From assembly GCF_019613955.1 (NCBI RefSeq), contig NZ_CP080443.1:2527001-2591000 (forward strand): a stretch of 64,000 nucleotides of DNA, in the 5' to 3' direction. Positions 1 through 8,850 of this stretch are shown piece after piece (the first letter of the stretch is position 1; each line of letters begins with the position of its first letter). A model generated the notes under the pieces. The model searched no databases and was not told the DNA's origin. It was given only the letters and a program-made list of their open reading frames with translations. This DNA comes from Chryseobacterium sp. LJ668 (GTDB lineage: Bacteria; Bacteroidota; Bacteroidia; Flavobacteriales; Weeksellaceae). The position numbers and the translations under genes were made by a program.

Positions 1-1070
1 CTCAATGGAAGGCTGAAAACATTAAAGAAATCAAGCCCATCTATTCTGAAACTTCTGAAGATGTAGACGGAAGAGTGGTGGTAAGAAATAATTTTGACAA
101 AATATTTGAAAAATATCCTCAGACTTTGGTTTTTGGTGAAGATGCCGGAAATATCGGTGACGTCAACCAGGGTCTTGAAGGAATGCAGGAAAAATACGGT
201 GAAATTCGTGTTGCCGATACAGGAATCCGTGAAGCGACTATTCTTGGTCAGGGAATCGGGATGGCGATGAGAGGTTTAAGACCAATCGCTGAAATCCAAT
301 ATTTAGACTATATCTTATACTGTTTACAGGGAATGAGCGATGATTTGGCAACTGTTCAGTACAGAACAAAAGGCGGTCAGAAAGCTCCTGTAATTATCAG
401 AACGAGAGGCCACAGACTGGAAGGTGTTTGGCATTCAGGTTCGCCGATGGCGGGGATCTTAAACCTGTCAAAAGGTATTTTGGTTTTAGTTCCGAGAAAC
501 TTAACCAAAGCTGCCGGATTCTACAATACCATGCTTCAAAGTGACGATCCTGCTGTGATTGTTGAATGTTTGAACGGATACCGATTGAAAGAAAAACAAC
601 CGGATAATTTAGGCGAATTCACCGTTCCTGTCGGGAAAATTGAGGTTACAAAAGAAGGAAAAGATGTTACTTTGGTAACATACGGTTCGACTTGGAGAAT
701 TGTCATGGAAGCAGCGGAAGAACTTGAAAAACTAGGAATTTCTGCGGAAGTTATTGACGTTCAGTCATTAATTCCATTCGATTTAACGCATGAAATAGCT
801 GAATCTGTGAAGAAAACCAACCGTTTGGTCGTGATCGACGAAGATGTGGAAGGTGGAACATCAGCGTTTATTCTTCAGCAGATTTTAGAAAAGCAAAAAG
901 CGTTCAGATATTTAGATTCTGATCCGGTGACGATTGCGGCAAACGATCACAGACCTGCGTATGCAAGTGACGGAGATTATTTCAGCAAGCCATCTTCTGA
1001 TGATATGGTTGAAAGAATTTATGCTTTATTTAATGAAACAAATCCTCAGAAATATCCTGCGATATTTTAA
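1..1070 (+). CDS. 2-oxoacid dehydrogenase E1 component, C-terminal (beta-type) part, 5'-truncated by the window
   Basis: Thiamine-diphosphate-dependent E1 of a branched-chain or related 2-oxoacid dehydrogenase complex, cytosolic. The reading frame is already open at base 3 and has no stop upstream of the first possible start (GTG 75), so the gene begins outside the window. Visible are the pyrimidine-binding transketolase domain ([12 protein letters not shown], then [18 protein letters not shown], and a [13 protein letters not shown] stretch) and the C-terminal transketolase domain ([17 protein letters not shown], then [11 protein letters not shown]). An open frame running in from upstream fits the alpha-beta fused E1 common in Flavobacteriia, but the alpha half is not visible. 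The dihydrolipoyl dehydrogenase at 11977 could supply E3 activity. Substrate is not determined by the sequence. Confidence 0.9.
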   Translation, partial: QWKAENIKEIKPIYSETSEDVDGRVVVRNNFDKIFEKYPQTLVFGEDAGNIGDVNQGLEGMQEKYGEIRVADTGIREATILGQGIGMAMRGLRPIAEIQYLDYILYCLQGMSDDLATVQYRTKGGQKAPVIIRTRGHRLEGVWHSGSPMAGILNLSKGILVLVPRNLTKAAGFYNTMLQSDDPAVIVECLNGYRLKEKQPDNLGEFTVPVGKIEVTKEGKDVTLVTYGSTWRIVMEAAEELEKLGISAEVIDVQSLIPFDLTHEIAESVKKTNRLVVIDEDVEGGTSAFILQQILEKQKAFRYLDSDPVTIAANDHRPAYASDGDYFSKPSSDDMVERIYALFNETNPQKYPAIF

Positions 1071-1125
1071 TTGAGATTCAAATTATATGTTTTTTCTAAA
1101 ATAAAAAATTTCAAAACATAAAAAA

Positions 1126-1695
1126 TTGTTAGAAGTTTTAAAAAATCATACTATAAATAAATTAGGAAATGACCTTGACAATCTAGACGAGGTCATTTCT
1201 AATTTTACTTATATCAGAACCAAAAGAAACGAGCAGCTTTTACAACAAGGTGAGATTTGTAAATATGTTTATTTTGTTGCGAAAGGATGTTTGCAAGTTT
1301 ACGTTCATGATAAAGATTTTAACGAGACTACCAGAGACCTTGTGATTGAAGACAATTGGTGTTCAGAATTGATTAGTTTCGGCAGCGGTAATCCAGCAAA
1401 TGAAAATATAAGAACAGTAGAGCCGTGTGAACTTTTTGCCATTGACAGAAGATCTTTTCAGACCATGATGGAAACCATTCCTCAGTTTGATAAAGTGTAT
1501 AAACAAATTCTTGAAGCGTCTTACGCGAATTCTGTTTATCGTATCAATACTTTTGTGTCACTTTCAGCATTAGACAGAATAAGATGGCTCATGCATAACA
1601 GACCCACTTTAATGACGAGACTTTCCAGCAAACTTATTGCATCTTACCTGGGTATTAACAAAGATGTTTTTAGCAGATTGAAAGCTAAATTGTAA
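1126..1695 (+). CDS. Crp/Fnr family transcriptional regulator
   Basis: Cytosolic DNA-binding regulator of 189 residues. An N-terminal cyclic-nucleotide-binding-type beta barrel (QLLQQGEICKYVYFVAKGCL, typical of the family) is followed by a dimer helix and a short C-terminal winged helix (SSKLIASYLGINKDVFSRLK). It lacks Fe-S cysteine clusters of FNR type. The only usable start in the open frame is TTG 1126, because a stop lies at 1102 and no ATG is in between. It is followed after about 80 bases by the YCII gene, probably its target or operon partner. Effector unknown. The family call is strong; the start is less certain. Confidence 0.85.
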   Translation: MLEVLKNHTINKLGNDLDNLDEVISNFTYIRTKRNEQLLQQGEICKYVYFVAKGCLQVYVHDKDFNETTRDLVIEDNWCSELISFGSGNPANENIRTVEPCELFAIDRRSFQTMMETIPQFDKVYKQILEASYANSVYRINTFVSLSALDRIRWLMHNRPTLMTRLSSKLIASYLGINKDVFSRLKAKL

Positions 1696-1773
1696 AATAT
1701 CGATTTTTGTCATCATTCAAAGAATTTTAATTGATGAATTTTGCTTCATTATTAACAATTAAAATTCTACAAA

Positions 1774-2127
1774 ATGAAAGAGTACTTATTATTATTTCGC
1801 AATGAAAGCAACGAAAATGGTTACTTGGCAACTTCTCAAGACATGGCAGAAGATATGCCTAAATGGGAATCTTGGATTGGTAACATCGCTATGCAGGGCA
1901 AATTGGTTCATACAGCACCCATAGAATACGAAGCCTTAATTATAAAAAATGATGGAATAACTGCCGGTCCATATAAGGAAACAAATCGTGTTTTAGTTTC
2001 AGGTTTTTTAATCTGTAAATCAGACAGTTTGGAAGAAGTACAAGAATGGAGTACAACATGTCCAATTTTGAAATATCCAAGCAGTTCGGTAGAAATAAGA
2101 CCGCTTATTCCTTTTCCAACAAATTAA
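1774..2127 (+). CDS. YCII / DGPF-domain protein
   Basis: A 117-residue soluble protein with the YCII-related ferredoxin-like fold: MKEYLLLFRN at the start, a central helix after the aromatic-rich PKWESWIGNIA, and the family turn TAGPYKETN where the DGPF signature usually sits, followed by GFLICKSDSLEEVQEW and a terminal VEIRPL strand. Members are small dimeric proteins of mostly unknown enzymology and are often encoded beside sigma factors or regulators. Here it follows a Crp/Fnr gene and is closed by a strong terminator. Function cannot be stated beyond the family. Confidence 0.85.
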   Translation: MKEYLLLFRNESNENGYLATSQDMAEDMPKWESWIGNIAMQGKLVHTAPIEYEALIIKNDGITAGPYKETNRVLVSGFLICKSDSLEEVQEWSTTCPILKYPSSSVEIRPLIPFPTN

Positions 2128-2180
2128 TTTTTTAAATTGATGAGATATTGAAAAGTTCATCTAAATTGGTATTCAAATTC

Positions 2181-2217
2181 AAAAAACCGCTTCAAAATTT
2201 CTTGAAGCGGTTTTTTT
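2181..2217 (+). terminator. Rho-independent terminator after the YCII gene
   Basis: A-tract, then a stem AACCGCTTCAA / TTGAAGCGGTT with a short loop and seven T residues. It separates the Crp/Fnr-YCII unit from the sigma-factor unit. Confidence 0.9.
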
Positions 2218-2304
2218 GATAATTCATATTAACCTTAAAAGAAAAGTTTACTTTACACATTTCATTTTTTTAAACTAAATTCAAATAAAGTTTACCATGT
2301 TTCC

Positions 2305-2329
2305 AACCTTTCTGAAATTTTCTGCATCT
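2305..2329 (+). promoter_or_regulatory. Putative ECF-type promoter in front of the sigma-factor gene
   Basis: AACCTTT at 2305-2311 and GCATCT at 2324-2329, 12 bases apart, followed by ATAAG. The same pair (AAACTTT-N11-GCATCT-GTAATAG) occurs at 5540-5563 before the second von Willebrand gene. The elements differ from the housekeeping TTG/TAnnTTTG pattern used elsewhere in the window, which suggests recognition by the ECF sigma factor encoded just downstream (inference). Confidence 0.55.
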
Positions 2330-2350
2330 ATAAGAGTATAAAGCCTGACT

Positions 2351-2869
2351 ATGGAAAAAGAATTACTGTTAGAATGCCAACGGAACGACCGCAATGCTCA
2401 GCGGAAGGTTTACGAAAAAATGGCGGGAAAGCTCTACGCAGTCTGCAAACGCTATCTGAAAAATGATGAAGACATCGAAGAAGTATTGGCCGATACGTTC
2501 TACAAGATTTTCACAAAGCTGAATCAACTGCAAAATCACGACATTTTTGAAGCTTGGGCAAGAAAAATTGCAGTAAATGAGTGTTTGCAGAAACTGAGAA
2601 GTATGAAAGCTCTCGACATTTCTTTAGAAGAAGAGTTGGTAGAATCAACGGGTTTACCAACGGACAGTATTTCTTTTGAAAAGGATATTTTGAAGCTGCT
2701 CAATTTTCTTCCGGAAGGCTGCAGAGCGATTTTCAATCTTTTTGCAATTGAAGGTTATCCGCACAAAGAGATTGCGACAATGCTTTCAATTAGTGAAGGA
2801 ACTTCAAAATCACAACTCAATTTTGCGAGAAAAAAATTGCAGGAACTTTTGGTCAATCATAACATTTAA
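2351..2869 (+). CDS. ECF-type RNA polymerase sigma factor
   Basis: A 172-residue sigma-70 family protein with region 2 ([20 protein letters not shown], followed by [18 protein letters not shown]) and region 4 ([20 protein letters not shown], then the helix-turn-helix [20 protein letters not shown]). Regions 1 and 3 are missing, as usual for extracytoplasmic-function factors. It lies 11 bases upstream of the fused membrane protein at 2881, whose N-terminus looks like an anti-sigma domain, so the two should form one operon and a signalling pair. A matching promoter at 2305 suggests autoregulation. Confidence 0.93.
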   Translation: MEKELLLECQRNDRNAQRKVYEKMAGKLYAVCKRYLKNDEDIEEVLADTFYKIFTKLNQLQNHDIFEAWARKIAVNECLQKLRSMKALDISLEEELVESTGLPTDSISFEKDILKLLNFLPEGCRAIFNLFAIEGYPHKEIATMLSISEGTSKSQLNFARKKLQELLVNHNI

Positions 2870-2880
2870 ACTTTACAAAA

Positions 2881-5334
2881 ATGGAAAACAATCACGATAT
2901 AGATAAAAAATTCAATGACGCTTCTCAGTCTGTAGAAGAACCTGCGACTTTTCCGGGTTTCGATAAAGTTTGGGCAAAAGTTGAAATAAAATTAGATAAT
3001 AAAGAAAAGAAAAAAGTTATTCCTATTTGGTTTTCTTACGGAATTGCTGCGAGTTTAATTATTGGTTTGGGAGCGTTTTATTTTATTGATAAAAAAGATG
3101 TTGTTGATATTTCAAAACCTAATCTTGTGCAGAATACTGTTTCAGCAAAAGTGAATTCTAAGGTTGAAGTAACTAACAGTATTGTGAAATCTAATATTGA
3201 GAAGGAAATTGTTGTTGTACCTTCTCAAAAAGAAAATCAAGTTTTAGTTTATTCAAATGTAGTTCCTGAACCAGTAAAAGCTCCAATTATTTTAGTTCCA
3301 CAACAAGGAGATTACAGAGTTGCAAGTAACCCATATTATATGGAACCAGATCATGACGGAGTTTTAGATAAAGATGATGAGCCGCAAGACATGAGAGAAG
3401 TTGTTGTAACGGGTGCTTTAGGAATTAGAAAAAGACAAGATGTGATATCATCCTCAACTCAGATTTCAAATTCTAATGTAATTCAGTCTTTACAAGGTAG
3501 TGTTGCAGGAATTAAAATTTCAAATAATAGTAATAATAATGGGTGGCTTTATAATCAATCATACAACAATAATCCAGTAAATTATCTTCAAGGACAAATA
3601 CCAAGTAATACAATTTCGGGCATTCTATCACAAAATATTCTCATCAGAGGCGCTGCAAGTTTAGATTGGAATAATCAACCTCTGATTGTAATTGATGGTG
3701 TGGTTAAAGACCAAAACTTTCTGTCCAAGTTGAATTCTCAGCAGATTAAAAGTGTAGATATTTTAAAAGATGCTTCTGCATCTGCTTTATACGGAAGTCG
3801 TGCTTCAAATGGAGTCATTGTTATAACTACCAAAAAACTTTCGAGAAAAGAAAGAAAAGCGCTCAAGCAAATTCAAAAAGTTCACGACAGCATTAATCTT
3901 TCAAAGCAAATTAAGCAAAGCAATTCCGAAGAATACGATGCTTTTGTAGAAAATCCTTTTGAACTGACAAAAAATCAGTCTGTGTCTACTTTCTCGATTG
4001 ATGTTGATAAAGCGGCTTATTCAAATGTTCGTAGAATGATCAATAATGGTGAAATTGTCAATAAAAATGCCATACGAATTGAGGAAATGATCAATTATTT
4101 TAAATATGATTATCCACAACCGAAAAATGAACAACCATTTTCCATCAACACAGAATACAATGATGCACCTTGGAATTCTAAACATAAATTACTGAAAATA
4201 GGTCTTCAGGGAAAAAATATCCCGATGGATAGATTACCAAGTTCAAATTTTGTTTTTCTGATTGATGTTTCGGGTTCAATGGATGCTGTAAATAAATTAC
4301 CATTATTAAAATCATCTTTTAAAGTTCTTTTAGACCAATTAAGACCACAAGACAAAGTCGGGATCGTAGTCTACGCAGGAAGCGCAGGAATGGTTTTACC
4401 ACCGACTTCAGCTAAAGAGAAAAATAAAATAATTGAAGCTTTAGACAAACTTCAGGCAGGTGGAAGTACAGCAGGAGGACAAGGAATAGAACTGGCGTAC
4501 AAACTCGCTCAGGAAAATTTTATTAATGGTGGAAATAACCGAGTTATCATTGCAACCGACGGTGATTTTAATGTGGGAGCATCTTCGACAGGCGATCTTC
4601 AGACATTGATCGAAGAGAAAAGAAAATCAGGAGTTTTTCTTACATGTCTTGGTTTTGGAATGGGAAATTTTAAAGACAACCATATGGAAACTTTGGCCAA
4701 TAAAGGCAACGGAAATTATGCCTACATCGACAATATGCAGGAAGCTAATAAGTTTCTCGGAAAAGAGTTTGCCGGAAGTATGTATGCAATTGCAAAAGAT
4801 GTCAAAATTCAGATTGAGTTTAATCCGAAATTTGTAAAATCATATCGACTGATCGGTTATGAGAATAGAAAATTGAAAAATGAAGATTTTACCAATGATA
4901 AAATTGATGCAGGAGAATTGGGAAACGGACACACTGTAACTGCTTTGTACGAGGTTATTCCGAGTGATGTGAAATCTGAGTTTTTACCAAAAGAAAATGA
5001 TTTAAAATACACTAAAAACACAAGTGATGAAAATTTTAATGATGAGTTAGCAACCGTAAAATTCAGATATAAAAAACCAGATGGCAATACAAGTTCGGAA
5101 ATCGTTCAGATAGTTAATAATACGAATGAAAGCATCTCATCGGCAAGTGAAGATTTTAAATTTGCCTCTTCGGTTGCTTGGTTTGGATTGGTTTTAAGAA
5201 ATTCAGATTTAATTAAAAATAAAGATTTGATCGAGGTTGAAAAGCTTTCCAAAAAAGGAAAAGGCAATGATGAAGAAGGCTACAGATCAGAGTTTATGAA
5301 TTTGGTTGAAACTTATCGATCAATTCAGAAATAA
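2881..5334 (+). CDS. Fused membrane protein: anti-sigma-like N-terminus, TM helix, TonB plug-like domain and von Willebrand A domain
   Basis: 817 residues. Residues 1-46 are hydrophilic and sit next to the sigma gene ([19 protein letters not shown]), as in short anti-sigma domains; one transmembrane helix follows at about 47-68 with no cleavage site, so the rest should be periplasmic. At about 157-167 there is a calcium-binding-like [10 protein letters not shown]. Residues 171-320 resemble a SusC/TonB-receptor plug: [15 protein letters not shown], then [20 protein letters not shown], then [20 protein letters not shown] and GVIVITTKK, but no beta-barrel follows. Residues 350-817 are a YfbK-type von Willebrand region with an intact MIDAS DVSGS at 462-466. 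The C-terminal half is closely similar to the next gene. Family parts are clear; the joint role (signal-sensing anti-sigma factor) is inference. Confidence 0.85.
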   Translation: MENNHDIDKKFNDASQSVEEPATFPGFDKVWAKVEIKLDNKEKKKVIPIWFSYGIAASLIIGLGAFYFIDKKDVVDISKPNLVQNTVSAKVNSKVEVTNSIVKSNIEKEIVVVPSQKENQVLVYSNVVPEPVKAPIILVPQQGDYRVASNPYYMEPDHDGVLDKDDEPQDMREVVVTGALGIRKRQDVISSSTQISNSNVIQSLQGSVAGIKISNNSNNNGWLYNQSYNNNPVNYLQGQIPSNTISGILSQNILIRGAASLDWNNQPLIVIDGVVKDQNFLSKLNSQQIKSVDILKDASASALYGSRASNGVIVITTKKLSRKERKALKQIQKVHDSINLSKQIKQSNSEEYDAFVENPFELTKNQSVSTFSIDVDKAAYSNVRRMINNGEIVNKNAIRIEEMINYFKYDYPQPKNEQPFSINTEYNDAPWNSKHKLLKIGLQGKNIPMDRLPSSNFVFLIDVSGSMDAVNKLPLLKSSFKVLLDQLRPQDKVGIVVYAGSAGMVLPPTSAKEKNKIIEALDKLQAGGSTAGGQGIELAYKLAQENFINGGNNRVIIATDGDFNVGASSTGDLQTLIEEKRKSGVFLTCLGFGMGNFKDNHMETLANKGNGNYAYIDNMQEANKFLGKEFAGSMYAIAKDVKIQIEFNPKFVKSYRLIGYENRKLKNEDFTNDKIDAGELGNGHTVTALYEVIPSDVKSEFLPKENDLKYTKNTSDENFNDELATVKFRYKKPDGNTSSEIVQIVNNTNESISSASEDFKFASSVAWFGLVLRNSDLIKNKDLIEVEKLSKKGKGNDEEGYRSEFMNLVETYRSIQK

Positions 5335-5343
5335 CAAGCAAGA

Positions 5344-5377
5344 AAAAGAAATTTCTTCGGAGATTTCTTTTTTTTAA
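5344..5377 (+). terminator. Terminator after the sigma/anti-sigma-like operon
   Basis: Stem AAAGAAAT / ATTTCTTT around a CTTCGG-type loop, followed by a T run. About 220 AT-rich bases with no gene follow before the next start. Confidence 0.8.
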
Positions 5378-5539
5378 TTTTTTAGAAATAAATTCTGTTT
5401 ATCGAATATAATAGTAATGCATTGTAGGTTACTGATAATAAAATATTTATAGTCATAATTTATCTGTAATTGAAAAAAGATTGTCATCAACATAACTTCT
5501 GTTTTAAAAAACAATAATCCAAAAAAAAAATTATTACTG

Positions 5540-5563
5540 AAACTTTTTCAAACTTTTGCATCT
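5540..5563 (+). promoter_or_regulatory. Second copy of the putative ECF-type promoter
   Basis: AAACTTT at 5540-5546 and GCATCT at 5558-5563 with 11 bases between, followed by GTAATAG. It matches the element at 2305-2329 and lies 33 bases before the lipoprotein gene, so both units may answer to the same sigma factor. Confidence 0.5.
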
Positions 5564-5596
5564 GTAATAGAACAGAGATGCTATTTTAAAAAATAA

Positions 5597-7600
5597 ATGA
5601 ATATGAAAAAAATATGTACAGTAATACTAGCTTTGGCGTTGTTAGGGAGTTGCAAAACCAAAAATGTTCCGGACTCTACAACAGAATCTAAAAAATTAAG
5701 TGTAAAAAAAGATCGAGATCAGGATGGTATTAAGAACAGTCGGGATAAATGCCCTGAAACTTCCGGACCAATCGAAAATAGAGGTTGTCCTTGGCCGGAT
5801 TCAGACAATGACGGTGTTCCCGATAAAGATGATTCCTGCAAAGATGTTGCAGGACCTGTAGAAAACAATGGCTGTCCTTGGCCGGAAAATGACGGAGATG
5901 GCGTGATTGATAAAGATGATGCGTGTCCTACGGTTGCAGGACCAGCTGAAAATAATGGCTGTCCGTGGCTGGATACAGATGGAGACGGAATTTTGGATAA
6001 AGACGATGCATGTCCCACAGTTCCGGGAATGCCAGAATATAATGGTTGTCCGAAGCCTAAAACTGTTACCGCAATGGAAATTTCTAGTTCTTACATTGAA
6101 AGCTCTTATTCAACAGGGAAAGTCTATAATAATCATATAAGAGCTAAAAAGGTTAATAAAAAAACAATCATTAAGCAGAGAGATTATACTAATGAAGAAT
6201 ACGATGCTTTAGTTGAAAATCCATTTGAATTAACGAAAAATCAGCCGTTATCAACCTTTTCAATTGATGTTGACAATGCTTCTTATTCCAACATCAGAAG
6301 TATGATTAACGAAGACGATGAAGTATATAAAAATGCTGTAAGAGTAGAAGAGATGATCAACTATTTCAACTACACTTATCCTCAGCCAAAAAATAGCGAT
6401 CCGTTTTCTATTAATACAGAATACAGTGTCGCACCTTGGAATCCTAACCATAAATTATTGAAAATAGGATTAAAGGGTAAAAATCTTCCGATGAAAAATC
6501 TTCCCATTTCGAATATTGTTTTTCTTATTGATGTATCTGGATCGATGGCTCGGGAGAATAAATTACCATTGCTAAAATCATCTTTTAAAATTTTATTAAA
6601 TCAATTAAGACCTCAGGACAAGGTAGCAATTGTAGTATATGCAGGAAGCGCAGGAATGGTATTAGCACCGACTTCTGCGAGCGAAAAAGGCAAAATCATC
6701 GAAGCTCTAGACAGACTGCATGCAGGTGGAAGTACTGCCGGAGGAGCCGGAATAGAGCTGGCTTACAAACTTGCTCAGGAAAATTTTGTAAAGGGTGGAA
6801 ATAATCGTGTGATTTTGGCAACAGACGGAGATTTTAATGTTGGAGATTCCTCAAAAGGAGATTTAGAAACTCTTATCGAGGAAAAAAGAAAAACAGGAAT
6901 TTTCCTTACCTGTCTTGGTTACGGAATGGGGAATTATAAAGATAATAAGATGGAAACTTTAGCCGATAAAGGCAATGGAAACTATGCTTACATTGATAAT
7001 CTTCAGGAAGCAAATAAATTCTTGGGGAAAGAGTTTGCCGGAAATATTTATACGATAGCAAAAGATGTCAAAATTCAGATCGAATTCAATCCTAAATATG
7101 TGAAATCTTATCGGTTGATTGGATATGAAAACAGAAAACTGAGAAACGAAGATTTTATTGATGATAAAATTGATGCAGGTGAGTTGGGTAGTGGTCACAC
7201 CGTAACAGCTTTATACGAAGTCATCCCGAGTGATTCAGGCTCTGAATTTTTACCAAAAGCTAATAAATTAAAGTATTCAAAAACTTCATCAGCAAAAAAT
7301 TTCGGAGAAGAATTAGCCACCATAAAATTCCGGTACAAAAAGCCTGCGGGATCAAAGAGCGCAGAAATTTCTCAAATCGTTAAAAATTCTGATAGTTCCA
7401 ATGCGAAAGTAAGTTCAGATTTCAAATTTGCATCTTCAGTAGCATGGTTCGGCTTGGTTTTAAGAGATTCGAAACTGATTAAAAAGAAAAATCTCGATGA
7501 GATACAAAATCTAGCAAAGCAAAATAAAGGTAAAGATGAAGAAGGTTATCGCGCGGAATTCATTAACCTTATTGAAAAATATAAGGCTTTTAAAAAATAA
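5597..7600 (+). CDS. von Willebrand A lipoprotein with thrombospondin type 3 repeats
   Basis: 667 residues, exported lipoprotein: signal peptide with lipobox LGSC (Cys 19 counted from ATG 5597; ATG 5603 is an alternative start). About residues 39-150 carry four calcium-binding thrombospondin type 3 repeats of the form D-x-D-x-D-G-x-x-D-x-x-D-x-C, separated by NNGCPWP-like spacers. The remainder is a YfbK-type von Willebrand region with MIDAS DVSGS and the DUF3520-like tail, paralogous to residues 350-817 of the preceding gene (shared blocks such as [37 protein letters not shown]). No helix-anchored sigma-binding part is present. Likely sits in the outer or inner membrane facing the periplasm; ligand unknown. 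Confidence 0.9.
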   Translation: MNMKKICTVILALALLGSCKTKNVPDSTTESKKLSVKKDRDQDGIKNSRDKCPETSGPIENRGCPWPDSDNDGVPDKDDSCKDVAGPVENNGCPWPENDGDGVIDKDDACPTVAGPAENNGCPWLDTDGDGILDKDDACPTVPGMPEYNGCPKPKTVTAMEISSSYIESSYSTGKVYNNHIRAKKVNKKTIIKQRDYTNEEYDALVENPFELTKNQPLSTFSIDVDNASYSNIRSMINEDDEVYKNAVRVEEMINYFNYTYPQPKNSDPFSINTEYSVAPWNPNHKLLKIGLKGKNLPMKNLPISNIVFLIDVSGSMARENKLPLLKSSFKILLNQLRPQDKVAIVVYAGSAGMVLAPTSASEKGKIIEALDRLHAGGSTAGGAGIELAYKLAQENFVKGGNNRVILATDGDFNVGDSSKGDLETLIEEKRKTGIFLTCLGYGMGNYKDNKMETLADKGNGNYAYIDNLQEANKFLGKEFAGNIYTIAKDVKIQIEFNPKYVKSYRLIGYENRKLRNEDFIDDKIDAGELGSGHTVTALYEVIPSDSGSEFLPKANKLKYSKTSSAKNFGEELATIKFRYKKPAGSKSAEISQIVKNSDSSNAKVSSDFKFASSVAWFGLVLRDSKLIKKKNLDEIQNLAKQNKGKDEEGYRAEFINLIEKYKAFKK

Positions 7601-7606
7601 AAAAAA

Positions 7607-7636
7607 ATAAAGAAATTTCCTTGGAGATTTCTTTAT
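7607..7636 (+). terminator. Terminator after the von Willebrand lipoprotein gene
   Basis: Stem TAAAGAAAT / ATTTCTTTA, a close relative of the hairpin that ends the paralogous gene at 5344. Confidence 0.75.
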
Positions 7637-7646
7637 TAAAATAAAG

Positions 7647-7664
7647 TTTCAAATATTATTGAAA
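7647..7664 (+). promoter_or_regulatory. Putative GbsR operator, copy 1 (autoregulatory position)
   Basis: TTTCAAATATTATTGAAA, an inverted repeat just upstream of a TATATTTG -7 box near 7680 and of the GbsR-type gene. The same 18-mer, with one base changed, recurs at 8376 and 8817. Confidence 0.6.
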
Positions 7665-7747
7665 ATTCAAAAACTATGATTATATTTGTAATAGAAAATC
7701 AGTAAACTAAATAGCTGATTAACTATTAAACTTACTTATTAAAAGAA

Positions 7748-8251
7748 ATGAAACTTTCAGAAGCTAAAGAAAAATACATTCAGACCTGGGGAACATTTGC
7801 GACCAGTTGGGGAATCAACCGTACTATGGCACAGGTTCACGCTTTACTTCTGGCAAACGGAAAACCGCTGTCAACCGATGAAGTAATGGAGTTGCTTGAA
7901 ATTTCCAGAGGAAATGCCAATATGAACCTCCGCGCTTTGATGGATTGGGGAATTGTAAAAAAAGAGTTCGTTAAAGGTGACCGAAAAGAATATTTCATAG
8001 CAGAAAAAGATGTTTGGTTTTTATTTAAACAAATAACAAAAGAGCGCAGAAAAAGAGAGATCGAACCGGTTGTTTCTTTTTTGGAAGAACTTAAAAACAT
8101 CGAAGACAACGATTCTGCAGAAGCTAAAGAATTTATCAAACTGATGGACGACTTTAGCAATGTAACCAACAAAATAAATAATATTATGGATCTCGCCATA
8201 AAAAGTGACGATCATTGGCTGGTCGGGAAGATTACCAATTTATTAAAATAA
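7748..8251 (+). CDS. GbsR/MarR family winged-helix transcriptional regulator
   Basis: 167-residue cytosolic repressor-like protein. The N-terminal segment (KYIQTWGTFATSWGINRTMA) and winged helix (LSTDEVMELLEISRGNANMN followed by LRALMDWGIVKKEFVKGDRK) are typical of the GbsR/YvaV subgroup; the C-terminal helices from about residue 95 (RRKREIEPVVSFLEELK) form the dimer interface. It is the first gene after a terminator and precedes the membrane-protein units. An 18-bp palindrome occurs before this gene and twice downstream, suggesting that it regulates itself and its neighbours. Effector unknown. Confidence 0.9.
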   Translation: MKLSEAKEKYIQTWGTFATSWGINRTMAQVHALLLANGKPLSTDEVMELLEISRGNANMNLRALMDWGIVKKEFVKGDRKEYFIAEKDVWFLFKQITKERRKREIEPVVSFLEELKNIEDNDSAEAKEFIKLMDDFSNVTNKINNIMDLAIKSDDHWLVGKITNLLK

Positions 8252-8253
8252 TT

Positions 8254-8320
8254 GGTTGTCATTCTGAACATAAACTGAAGGTTTACGAACGAAGTTCAAA
8301 AGCGAAATAAAGAATCTCAG
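8254..8320. repeat. Possible degenerate dispersed intergenic repeat
   Basis: A stretch beginning TTGTCATTCTGAAC and ending AAAGAATCTCAGAC. It resembles the short TGTCATTCTGAGC...AAGAATCTCA-type repeats scattered in many Bacteroidota intergenic regions (recalled, not searched). It is the only copy seen in this window. Confidence 0.3.
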
Positions 8321-8337
8321 ACAAATAAATAAAGCAT

Positions 8338-8362
8338 AAAAAAGGATAATTTTCCTTTTTTT
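8338..8362 (+). terminator. Terminator after the GbsR-type gene
   Basis: A-tract and stem AAAAAAGGA / TCCTTTTTT with a short AT loop and a T run. Confidence 0.7.
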
Positions 8363-8375
8363 ATTTCAAATAAAC

Positions 8376-8393
8376 TTTCAAAAATTATTGAAA
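8376..8393 (+). promoter_or_regulatory. Putative GbsR operator, copy 2
   Basis: TTTCAAAAATTATTGAAA, 26 bases before the start of the 126-aa membrane protein gene and overlapping the AT-rich promoter region (TATAATAA follows at once). Identical to the copy at 8817. Confidence 0.6.
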
Positions 8394-8419
8394 GTATAAT
8401 AACAATAAAAACTCAAAAC

Positions 8420-8800
8420 ATGGAACGTAAAATTTTAAAAGGAGAAGTAATATTTCAAACGGTTGTAAGTCTTTTATTCTTTTTGCCCGTTGCCATTAAT
8501 TACTATCAGAAAGCACAGGGATCAGATTTTTTTATAGCTCTGTTCTATGTTGGTGTTTCAAATCTGGTAGGCTTCTTATTGAGAGTTTCATTAAGTAAAA
8601 GCAGGTTTCACAGGTATTATTTTTACGGCGTTATTCTGTTCTTCATTGCCCTATATTTTAGCGCAGTACTGATGAGTGATTCCAGAATAGATTTTGTAGT
8701 AAATTTCATGGGTATCGGAGGCGTACTTTTTAATATTTACTATCTAATGTATGGCTTTTATAATGTTAGAACTATGCAACAAAGTAAAGCTGGGAAATAA
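8420..8800 (+). CDS. Small integral membrane protein, unknown function
   Basis: 126 residues with about four predicted membrane segments, for example VIFQTVVSLLFFLPVAINYY, then FFIALFYVGVSNLVGFLLRV, a YYFYGVILFFIALYFSAVLM helix and a final FMGIGGVLFNIYYLMYGFYN helix; ends in a short basic tail. No family recognised. It stands in its own unit behind a putative GbsR operator, so it is probably controlled by the regulator at 7748. Proteins of GbsR operons are often solute or envelope-stress related, but nothing here proves that. Confidence 0.75.
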   Translation: MERKILKGEVIFQTVVSLLFFLPVAINYYQKAQGSDFFIALFYVGVSNLVGFLLRVSLSKSRFHRYYFYGVILFFIALYFSAVLMSDSRIDFVVNFMGIGGVLFNIYYLMYGFYNVRTMQQSKAGK

Positions 8801-8816
8801 TTTTTTTAAAACAAAA

Positions 8817-8834
8817 TTTCAAAAATTATTGAAA
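8817..8834 (+). promoter_or_regulatory. Putative GbsR operator, copy 3
   Basis: TTTCAAAAATTATTGAAA, identical to the copy at 8376 and 17 bases before the next gene's ATG, again followed by TATAATAAT. Confidence 0.6.
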
Positions 8835-8850
8835 ATATAATAATTATAAA

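Noticed and set aside
2536..2736. Minus-strand frame inside the sigma factor gene
   Set aside because: Shadow of the plus-strand gene, no family or start signal; the same applies to the other overlapping frames in long genes.
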